Shown here piece after piece: positions 22,012 through 31,500 of a stretch of DNA of 34,966 nt. A program made the position numbers and the translations under genes. Origin of the DNA: Zygnema cylindricum (Eukaryota; Streptophyta; Zygnematophyceae; Zygnematales; Zygnemataceae); NCBI GenBank assembly GCA_037447655.1, contig JBBHKE010000434.1:115929-150894 (forward strand), read 5' to 3'. Under the pieces are notes generated by a model, which saw nothing but the letters and a program-made list of their open reading frames with translations, was not told where the DNA came from and did not search any database. Within the stretch, counting starts at the first letter, position 1. The number at the start of each line of letters is the position of its first letter.

Positions 22012-22228
22012 AGGTGAGCGAATAGGCAGGCGATTTTGCACGTGTCAAAAGTTTTTGACGATTTTAAGTGCGGAGTTCCAAAAAAGAAACCCATCGCACA
22101 TTTGCTGCCTCGTGCGTGACTTTTTTTCCATGCGCTTTTTTTTGTACAGAGGCCGTGGAGGGGGTTTTGACCAACGGACGCCATTTCGCAAAAGCGAAGT
22201 CCGTGAAAGCGCCTGCCTTTCTCACTCT
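22012..22228. repeat. Small inverted-repeat unit (possible nested MITE)
   Basis: GGTGAGCGAATAGGCAGGCG at 22013-22032 is an imperfect inverted match to CGCCTGCCTTTCTCACTC at 22210-22227. The arms enclose about 180 bases with no coding sequence. No clear target duplication is seen, so it may be a nested MITE or simply part of the larger transposon. Confidence 0.35.
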
Positions 22229-22698
22229 CCCACTTACACGTCTATCTCACAATTCTTGCATTGAAAAAAGGCAAGACAGGTATCAAATGAAAAATATATA
22301 AAAAACATTTCTTTTGGCTGTCTTTTACCTTATTTTGGTGTCAAGTAGAGTGAGAACGAACGAAAAAATAAAATCGGGAAACAATGTCGGAATGTCTTGG
22401 AATTAGTGACGTCGACGCTATCATAATTTGAGCGTGACGTCAAAATGTCACAAACCCTAAACATCTACAATGTCACAAGTAGTTAGACGTCTAGAACCGT
22501 CACTATTTTGTAAACGTTATCAATTGTTGCGAGTTTTGTAATCGTCTACAATTGTCACAAATTACACCCACCTCTACTTCCGTCGCAATCTAAAGTTACG
22601 ATTTCATTTCTGTATAACCAAATGCTCTGAAAGCTGAGAATCTTCGCTAAAATACAAAATAACAAGACTAAGTTTCGGTAACATGCGAAAGTACCCTT

Positions 22699-22703
22699 AC
22701 TAT
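22699..22703. repeat. Target-site duplication ACTAT, right
   Basis: Right partner of ACTAT at 21231-21235, directly after the TACCCTT terminus. Confidence 0.5.
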
Positions 22704-24149
22704 TTGTGTAAATGGTTCTACTTTACTTAAAACACATTGCTGATGTGGTTTATGATAAGTTTGAAGATGACGTGAAGTGGGTCGAAAAAACACAAGACGA
22801 CAAATTTTCGTACACCTTAAGTTTCACGATGAAGCAAATTGTACCCTACAAATTTGCAACTTCTTCGTACAGTCGCAACCTAGGGAGTACGGCACTAAGT
22901 TTTAAAGGACGACGACAAAAAAAAATCCGTACTTAGCCACATGAGGCTGTACCCTAATTGTACCATTCACAAAGTAGATTGTAAATTCCGACCCTGCCAA
23001 TAAATGTTTCGTATGTTTCGCATAGATGTCCAATTCGTACGGATTTGGACTTTTTTTTCTGAAAACTACGTAGTATTCGTTTGTTTCGTAAATTTCGTAA
23101 ATTTTGTACGTCACACTGTACGGATACTTGTACGGACATTAAAAATAAAATAGGTAGCTTCATTTCATAGTTGTTCAAATCGCGCGATTAATTCCTTTTT
23201 TCCGATTGAAACGTATAATTCGTGACTTTTGAAAAAATCGTAAAAAAACGTCTACTGTAAACTAAAACTGGAAATTTACGGAAACATGTAAACAAATTAC
23301 TGTAACTGCACATTTTTTTACGGATATGTACTGAATAAAACGGGAAATATGCGTTGTACTTATTGGTACTTTCTGTTCAGTTAACTGAACATAAATACCA
23401 CGGAAGTTGTACGTTATATAATCAAAAATTTACGGACATTTTCGAAAAGAGACGTTATACGTCACAATAATTTCGCGCGTTCAGTTTGAAATTTGTACGG
23501 GCGTCTTCTTCATTTTTTTTTTAAAGAAGACGCCATGGAACATTGAAAACGAAACTGCGAGGAAGCTGCTTCCCCATATCCTACCCTCCTCCCTCCCAAG
23601 CTTTTTACTATCCTCGCCTACAGACTTCGACAAAAGCAATCATGCCCAGAAATCGTGCAAATTTCTATGGCGTGCAAATTGTTGAATGTGAAAAATGTCA
23701 TTTGTTCTTGGTCTGTATTTTATTTTTTTGGAGTAATGCGCTGTCTGCGAGATAGCGAAAGAAGGCAGACAGAAGGCGGCCGTGTTTGTCTATCAGATAG
23801 GTTGGCTCCGATAGACGAAATTTTATAATATTTTACCTTTGTGGCATTCGAATCCGGGTATGTCAAATGAGAAGCGTACTTTATGGTGATCGACTGGACT
23901 ACTAGTTGGTGAAAAAATTCCGATACAAGCGAAGAGTGTGATAAAAATATAAAGAGTTTATTGTTTTACCGCTCATTTACCAAGAAAACTTGCAAACTGC
24001 GTTATCTGTAATAGTTTTTTGTTTTTTTATGTACGGAATAGTACGGAAGGAAATTCATTAACTATTTTTTGCGATTTGATCAAAAGGTTCAATGCGTTTG
24101 TTACGTATAATTGGTCACGTACGCTACGTTCGCACTAATCGCCGTGAAC
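22704..24149. other. GTAC/CGTACGG-rich noncoding stretch
   Basis: No gene is seen. The words TTCGTAC, TGTACGG, CGTACGG and GTACGT recur many times in both strands. A stretch at 22759-22796 is shared with 5067-5113. At 23741-23772 CTGTCTGC pairs with GCAGACAG, and at 23788-23816 GTCTATC pairs with GATAGAC, giving two adjacent small hairpins. Probably old transposon-derived sequence. Confidence 0.5.
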
Positions 24150-24740
24150 ACATATGCTTCATTTGCGCGCTCGTATTTTTTATCTGTCCTCTACTCGTCA
24201 TCAGAAGGAAGCGGCTGTTGGAGACGCCATAAATTCCGCCGCTCGCCGCTACACCGTGCATCGCTATTTGGGTTTATAATATTTTCGTCACTTAAAACTT
24301 TGTTTCTAAGTGCACATTCGTCCAACAGTTGATCGGACGGTCGCTATTGAAATATAAGTTGCTCACCTCTAAACTGGCGGTCTCTAATCAAAAATCTGAC
24401 AAGTGTGTACGGGAAAATGTTGTTTTAAGCAAAGAAAAAACACTAACGCTAATAGCGATACACGGTGTAGTTCGTTGAACTTTTCAAAAGTTTTGCTTCA
24501 TATGCGGGCACGTATTTTTATCTGATTGGCGAGCGGCGGAATTTATGGCGTCTCGCGCGCGTGTTTTTATCTGAACGGCCAGCGGCGGAATTTATGGCGT
24601 TTCCAACGGCGGCTTCCTTGAGCCGTTTTGCTTCATTTGCGCGCGCGTATTTTTATGTCATCCACTCCGTCATCAGAAGGAAGCCCGCCGTTGTAGACGC
24701 CGTCAATTCTGCCGCTCGCCGCTACTGTGGTTGGTTGCAC
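24150..24740. repeat. Inverted and direct repeat cluster (GACGCCATAAATTCCGCCGC)
   Basis: A 27-base stretch at 24221-24247 containing GACGCCATAAATTCCGCCGC is repeated as its exact reverse complement at 24528-24554. A further inverted-orientation near copy is at about 24577-24602 and a direct near copy at about 24693-24722. CTTCATTTGCGCGC.CGTATTTTT precedes several of them (24150, 24496, 24630), and TCATCAGAAGGAAGC precedes the two direct copies. This looks like termini of small inverted-repeat elements or a rearranged tandem array. It is GC-rich compared with the flanks. Confidence 0.7.
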
Positions 24741-24904
24741 GTTTCAATTTTTAGGGTATTGAATATTTAAATATTGGAATTTGAAAAGTAAAACAAAAGT
24801 ACGAATTTTACCTACGAATTTTAAAATTCTGAAAAAAAATTATGCGCACTGTACGTAGTAATCGTCAGTTTACTCCGTGCGTTTTATGCGCATAGGACAT
24901 CCAT

Positions 24905-25040
24905 GATGTTTCGGCATGCCAATAAATGCATTGTACATTTTGTCCTAACAATAATGTACTGTACGTCCCAGGCATGCCAATGAATGCATAGTACGTTCCC
25001 TCCCTGCCAATAACTTATTGTACATTCCAGCCCTGCACAC
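24905..25040. repeat. Degenerate tandem repeat with GCATGCCAATAAATGCAT
   Basis: Three units: GGCATGCCAATAAATGCATTGTACATT (24914 on), GGCATGCCAATGAATGCATAGTACGTT (24971 on) and CCCTGCCAATAACTTATTGTACATT (about 25003 on). A diverged copy, CCCTGCCAATAAATG, lies at about 22992. No function is evident. Confidence 0.65.
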
Positions 25041-25099
25041 AAATTTTAAAATTTGATAGGAGATTCCGTAGCAAGCGCACTAAAAGATCACCGTCTAGT

Positions 25100-25282
25100 C
25101 GGCAATCCAACGGTCGCACTTCGGTCAAAGACGCCGCATGTAACGGAAGCGCCAGCTGTCAGAGTCACGTTGACCTTACTGTTGCAAATAGGTCAAAAGG
25201 CGGCCGGAAAGTCCAATTGCTCCTTCGACGACTCTAACGACGCCAGAAGTTGCTTCGCAGCTTCGTATAAAATTATAAATAG
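25100..25282 (+). promoter_or_regulatory. Promoter of the LRR gene: W-boxes and TATA box
   Basis: TATAAATAG at 25274-25282 is a textbook plant TATA box. The expected transcription start is about 30 bases downstream, leaving a leader of about 105 bases to the ATG at 25415. Upstream are three W-box cores (TTGACC, bound by WRKY factors): minus strand at 25123-25128, plus strand at 25170-25175 and minus strand at 25191-25196. A CACGTG G-box lies at 25359-25364, within the likely leader. Clustered W-boxes are common in defence-related receptor genes. Binding here is inference. Confidence 0.6.
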
Positions 25283-25414
25283 AAAGAAACAGTTTTTGCC
25301 GACTCGTATCCTTCGCTTCGGTCGATTCGGATAACATAACTTCTTCACGTAAAACTGCCACGTGGCCTTTTCTAAGAAAGTTTTGAATCCGTTTGACGTG
25401 GCGACTGTGTAGCC

Positions 25415-25511
25415 ATGGCTGCCAATATGGTCTTCGCGTCAGTGCTGCTCTTAGCGTGCCACGTGGCACTCGTAATGGGAGACTACTATGGAGCCATGCC
25501 GGAGCCTGACA
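25415..25511 (+). CDS. LRR gene exon 1: signal peptide
   Basis: Encodes MAANMVFASVLLLACHVALV and then MGDYYGAMPEPD. There is a short N-region, a hydrophobic core (VFASVLLLAC...VALV) and a plausible signal-peptidase site after MG or nearby. It ends phase 1 at a GTAGGT donor (25512). The following 123-bp segment to 25634 is a multiple of three, pyrimidine-rich and open in frame. An unspliced form, joining exons 1 and 2 into one open frame to 25747, is therefore possible. Confidence 0.7.
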
Positions 25512-28500
25512 GTAGGTTTTCCCCTCCTTTACCCTTCCCTTTCCCCTCTCTTGTTATACGGTCCATGTCTTCACACGTGCGAAACATCATTCTGATTGGG
25601 TCCTCTGCCTTGTCTGTCCGTACGGCTGCTGCAGAGTCGGCTGCGGAGGCGATGAGGGCGGCGATCACGACCAAGGGCTTCTCTCCGGAAATAAAGTGCG
25701 GATTATATTTCCAGTGCGACGATTCCCGTCGCGTGTATTTAATGTGAGCGACTATCCCTGCGTGCACTCTCTACCGAATCCACTGAATCTCGCACTGAAT
25801 TCCGCACTGAATCTCGCACTGAATCTCGCACTGAATTCCGCACTGAATCTCGCACTGAATTCCGCACTGAATCTCGCACTGAATCTCGCACTGAATTCCG
25901 CACTGAATCTCGCACTGAATTCCGCACTGAATCTCGCACTGAATTCCGCACTGAATTCCGCACAGATGCATGGTTGGCAGAGTGCGGCACTCTCTGCTGC
26001 GATGCGCTTTCAGACCCAGGCTGGGGGGATGGGGGGAGAAGGAGGGGGGGGGGGGGAGAAGGGGAGGGGAGGTGGGAGAAGCAAAAAAAAAATGCTAGAT
26101 CTCGCTAGAGAAAGTGGATGGGGGGCGAGGGAGAAGAGGGGAAGTTGCAAAATTACGGGGAGAGGGGGGAGGGGAGGGGGAAGGGAGGTGGAGGGGTAGG
26201 AAAGGGAAAGGGGGAATGTGACAAAATTTTGGAGGGAGGAAGGAGGGGAAGGGGGAGAGAGGAATAGGGGTAGGAGAAAGGGAGAGGAGGAGGAGAGAGC
26301 TGGAATGCGGGGAGGAAAAGAGTGATTATGTTAGGAGAGGGAGGGAAAGGAGGAGGGGGAGGGTGAAGGAAGTGGAGAAGATAATGAGGAATATGGTTAG
26401 GAGAGGAGGGAAGAATGAGAGGAGGAGAGGAGATAATGAGGCATCATGTTAGGGGCGGGAGGAAATAGGAGAGGGGGAAGGTGAATGGGGTTTCTCCAAC
26501 ATAGAGGGAGGGGAGGGTTTAGGGAAGGAGAGGGAAGAGAGGTTTGAAGAGAACAAGGGAAGGAAGGGAGAGGAAGGCTTGAGGGAACTAGGGATACATG
26601 TTAAGAGAGGGTGGGGGGAAAGGGAAAGCGAGGGAAGAGTGTAAAGAACGTGGAATCTATTCAAGAGAGAGAGAGGGAGTTGGAGGGGGAGGGGAAGGGG
26701 GAGAAGGGGGAAATGATGGAGGAGAGGACAAGGGGTCTTGTTAAAGGGGGGAAGGGAGGGAGAGGGGGAGGGAGAGAGGATGAGAAGTGGAGGGAAAGTA
26801 AGGGGAGGGAAGTGAATGTAGTTGTCTTTATGGATATCATTAGGTGAGGGAGGAGAGGGGGAAGGGAAGGAAGTGTGGAAGAGGGGAAAATTTCAGAACG
26901 GGGATGGCGAAAAGGGAAAGAGGGAAGAGAAGGGAAGTGGGCGAAGGAAAGAGAGAATTAAGGATAATCGGGAAAGAAAAAGGGGGTGGAAGAATGAGGG
27001 ACTTTGTGAGGAGAGGGAGGGATAAGGCAAAGGGGAAAAGTGAGAGAAAAGGGGGAGGAGGGAGAATGAGGGATTCTGTTAGAAGAGTGATGAGGACAGT
27101 AGGGGGGGAGAAAATGGCTTATATGAGAGTAGTGGAAGGGGGAAGGCGGAGGAAGAGGAGGGAGAAGGAAGCGAGGGTCGACCTGGATGTGGAGAGTCAT
27201 TAGGAGACGAAGGAACGGAAGGGGAATGGGAGTGAGGGGAAGTGGGAGGGGAGAGAATTAGGGATCTTGATAGGAGATGGAGGGAAAGGGGAATAGGGAA
27301 GAGAATGGGGGTGATAATCATGGATTTCGTATTGAGGCAAAAGGGGGAGGAGGTGAGGGAGGGGGAGTGGGAGGGTGAGATGGGAAATGGGGGGGGAGGT
27401 TAGGGAATTTTGTTAGAGGAAGCAAAGGTGGGGGGAAGGGGAAGGGGGACGTGGAGGGTGTGGGAAAGGGGAGGGAGGAAAAGAATGCTTGATTGTGTTA
27501 AGAGTCGCATGGAGGGCGCATGTCCGGACGAGGGTGAGGAGAATGGAGAGGGAAGAGGGGGGGGAAGGAGGAATGGGATGTCTTTAGGAGCGAGAGAGAG
27601 GGCTAGGCTGAGGGATATTGGTTGAAGAGAATGAGGGAATTTGTTTGGGAATGGAGAGTGGCGAAGGCGAGGGAGGGTGGCGGAGGCCACGTAGGTGAAA
27701 GAGGGAGGGGATTTGAACGAGGATCTTTCTTAAAATTAGGAGGGGAAGTAGTGCGAAAGAGGGGGAGGGCGGGAGAGGAGGACGGAAAGGAAACGGTGGG
27801 TGTAGGAAGAGGTTGAGGGGCGTTTAATAATCTATTTTTCGCGTATGTGAAAGGGAGCACTAAAATTCGCACTTAATTTGGGACTAATTCCGCACAAAAA
27901 CCTGCATTGGATCCGCATTTAAAATCACACTGAATGTACCCAAAAAAGGTCGCACTAAAATCTGCACATTACCCACGCTGAAAGTAGCACCGAATCCCAC
28001 ACTAAATTTCGCATTGAAATTCGCACAGGGATCACACTGAAAATAGCACTAAATCTAATGAAATTCGCACTGAAATTTGCACAGGACCCAGAGCGAAAGT
28101 AGCACTAAATCTACTAAATTTGGATTCGATTCTGCTCTGATGCGTTTTAAGACGTATGCGGATTTAGGGATGTCCGTGTGGGGAATTGAAAAGGAAAGAT
28201 AAAAAGAATCAAAAGAAAGGAAAAAAGAAAAAAAAAAGAGAGGAAAAGTGTGAAGATGGCATAGACAGTTTGGTGTATTGACAAATAAGGGAGGCGGTGT
28301 GCAGTGAGCTATACGGTGTGGAGGGGAGCATTGCTCCGGAGATCGGCAACCTCACACGACTGAAAATCTTGTGAGTGTAGATTGAGAGAGGAAATGCATC
28401 TCATATGAAAATTTCTTATGATACGAATAATGTTTCTTGTGTTGGTGACTCTTTTCCAAAAGAGATGAAAAATATTAACAATAATTGTTTTTCTTTGCAA

Positions 28501-31500
28501 GTTGTAATGATTGGGGTGGTATGTGAAACGGTGGAGGGGGTGGAGGTGTAATGACGGTTTTATTTTGATAGAAATTAAATGGGAGTTGACAATTACTTGA
28601 GGAATTTCAAACATTGGAATTTGTATAAGAAATTATGGATTTTTAGATTGGAAATACATGTTGTTTTCCAAAAAATTCTTTTTGATGAGGAAAAAAATCG
28701 TACTAGAGGGGTGATTCTTTCTTTGGAGAGGTGCATTAGTGGGTTCGAAGGGATCACCAGTTTATTAATTAAGTGCCGTAAAAAATAAAATTTTGATGGA
28801 CAAGCAGTATGTTGAAAAGGTTAATTTGTTATTTTGTATGCTTACTCGTTGTTTTTTGTTTATGGAAGGTTGTGTGATATAATAAGGGTGATTTTGGATA
28901 AGTGGAAAAAAATCATTTTGAATATTTCACTTTTTGATTCACGCAAGTAGAGTATATGCTAAGTACATGTACATTGTGTATACCGAGATTGTTTATTATT
29001 ATTGAAATATATTATTTTTTATGTTAAAGGCATTTGGGAGGTTTGGTTTGGCTATGCGAGGTGTCACAGATATCTAAGTGGCAACAAGTTCAGTGGAATC
29101 ATTCCGTCGTCCATCGGTCGACTAACATCCCTCGAAATATTGTAAGACAATATCGACACAGTATCTACGAAGCAAATTAGTTACTAATACTGGTACCCTA
29201 AACTGTTTTGCCTATAGTTAATGGTCAAGGAGTGCGGGGAGAGTGTTAAGCAAGTGAAAGAATAATATTAGAAAGACCACTAAATATTAATTGTTATTTA
29301 TAATGCTAACCAAGATTCATATCCTATATAGTATTGTCTATTTTCAGGGGTCAAGGGAGGGACATTCTAAGCAAGTGATGCATAAAATTATAAAAACTAC
29401 TTTATAATAATAACAATTAATATTATACACAAGAAATATGTAAAAACTATCATCAATATTCATTACTAATAAAAAAAAATAGAAGGAAACGATAAAGATT
29501 ATTAATAATTATAATTAAAACAATATTTTTCAATTAATAGCAAAAATCAAGAACGATTTAAAAAAACAATCTAAATAGTTAAAAATAGTGATTATAAAAA
29601 CAATTTCCAATCGTTTTCATCTTGATTATACCATTTGATTTAAAAAAATTATATTGATAAATAAAGGCTAACAGACCATTATAAAAATAGTCTATACTAA
29701 TGATAAACAGTACTAATTACTAAAAATTATGAGTTGATGAATAACATTATATAGTAACAGGAACTAATGATAGGTCTCAATGAAGGCAATTGGGAGGTTT
29801 GAGGGTGCGGTATCCGGTTGTCACAGATGGCTGGATAAAACAAACTTAATTATAATTTATAATTATAACTTATGTTTAATCAAACGTTAATACTTATTTA
29901 GCGAAAAAATAACTAATAGCAAACGGCATAATATGCACCATTTTGTTTGACTAAATTTGAGAGCTTTGGGGGTGGGGATGCGAGGTGTCACAGAGATATA
30001 TCTTACAACCTGTTAAGTGGAAGCATTCCATCGTCCATCGGTCAACTAAAATCCCTCCAAACATTGTAAGAAATGTATATAAAAGAAAAACAAATTTAAC
30101 AGCTTTGAAACATCCCTCGAAACATAGTTAGACAAAAATTTTAATAGACAAAAATAAAAAAAACAAGAACGATTTTTTAAAAAAATATCGTCTATTCTAT
30201 ATGGAAAGGTGTGAGAGGGCATGGTAATAAAAAAGTGGAATGTAGTTACGATCATGGCAAATTGTTATTTAAAAAAAAAGAAAAAACTAAAGTTACAACT
30301 AATCATAATATAAAACATTGAGGAAAATATTTTATATTATTAGTAATTATTCAAATTGTAAAATTATAACTAGAATCAATACAAAGAATCAGTAACAACA
30401 ACTGATAATAATAATAACTATATTTGAAAAACTAATTAACATAAATATAAATATATGAAATAAACCGACAAAAGTAAATTAATTAATATTGATGATGAAT
30501 ATTTTATAATAAAAATTCATTTCAATTAAAAAAAAAAGTAACTGGTAATCCTAGTTAATCATTAACGATACAAAATTAATAATTGATTAAAAAAATGATA
30601 AATAATAAATTGAATTTTAAAATTAGCCATTAGTAATTAATGGGCGATAGTAAAATTGTAACAATAGTACTGAACGAATCTGACTAAAAGGGGTTTGGGA
30701 GGTTTGGGGGTGGGGATGCGAGGTGTCACAGACATCTAGATAACAACAAGCTGAGTGGAATCATTCCATCGTCCATCGGTCAACTGACATCCCTCCAAAC
30801 CTTGTAAGAATTATAAGAGAAATAAATATTTTCTAAATTTTATTCAAAACACTGTAAGACACATTTTGTAAAAATAGTGAAAGAAAAAAACAAAACCGTT
30901 CCTTTTAACAATATTAGTTTTTATGAATTGTGGATGGGCATGGCGGGCGGGGTAATAGCCAAGTAAAAACCAGTTATGATCATAACTTTTTAATATTAAA
31001 AAATACATTAACAAAAAACAACATACTGTAACTATTTTAAATTGATATTGACAAATGATCTAAAATAATTTGTAATGTTAACATCTAATTTTAAATTATA
31101 ACCAGGAATAAATGAAAATGGCACTTTTTAGAATCAACAAAGTCAAACAGGAGTAACAACCAATCATACTTAGTAATTTATGAATAAAAACGAAAAAAAT
31201 ATACCGATAATAAATTAATAATGTTTATTAGAAAAACTGATCTTAACAATTAATATAATCGTCTAGTAATGCGAATTAATAATTTAATAGAAGGTATTAA
31301 CCAATCGTAAAATATAGACGAAAATCAAAATTCATTAGAAACAACATTAAAGAAATTTGGGATAAGGAGTTTGAGAGGATTGGGGATGGGGATGCGAGGT
31401 GTCACAGATCTATGTCATACAACAAGTTGAATGGAAGCATTCCATCGTCCATCGGTCAACTAAAGTCCCTCAAAATACTGTAAGAAATATACAGGTGAAA

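Larger units (their letters stand above)
21236..22698. mobile_element. Non-autonomous DNA transposon with long imperfect terminal inverted repeats
   Basis: The left end AAGGGTATGACCCCATG and the right end, read on the opposite strand as AAGGGTACTTTCGCATG, open an inverted repeat. It continues through TTTAG...CTTA and TTTTAGCG and, with indels, for roughly 250-300 bases. Both arms carry GTGACATTGTAGA-type words (21494-21512 on the plus strand, 22461-22481 on the minus strand). ACTAT flanks both ends. A perfect 22-bp palindrome at 21975-21996 sits close to the centre. No transposase frame is present, so it would depend on a helper. The five-base duplication and the long arms do not settle the superfamily. 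A partial relative is at 4491-5113. Confidence 0.6.

Noticed and set aside
25781-25960. Regular repeat array that could suggest a CRISPR
   Set aside because: Units are contiguous 12-mers with no spacers, in a plant-type nuclear intron.
25696-26199. Open frame of 167 codons with LNLALNSA repeats, and matching minus-strand frames
   Set aside because: It is a by-product of the 12-bp satellite (no stops because the period is a multiple of three) running into polypurine sequence. It has no domain or start context.
26449-27872. Many Pro/Ser-rich or Gly/Arg/Glu-rich open frames in the polypurine block
   Set aside because: Low-complexity translation of G/A-rich repeats on either strand. They vary with repeat units and show no conserved motif.
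28579-28788. Open frame of 69 codons in intron 3
   Set aside because: No LRR or other motif. It lies between exons whose phases join directly without it.
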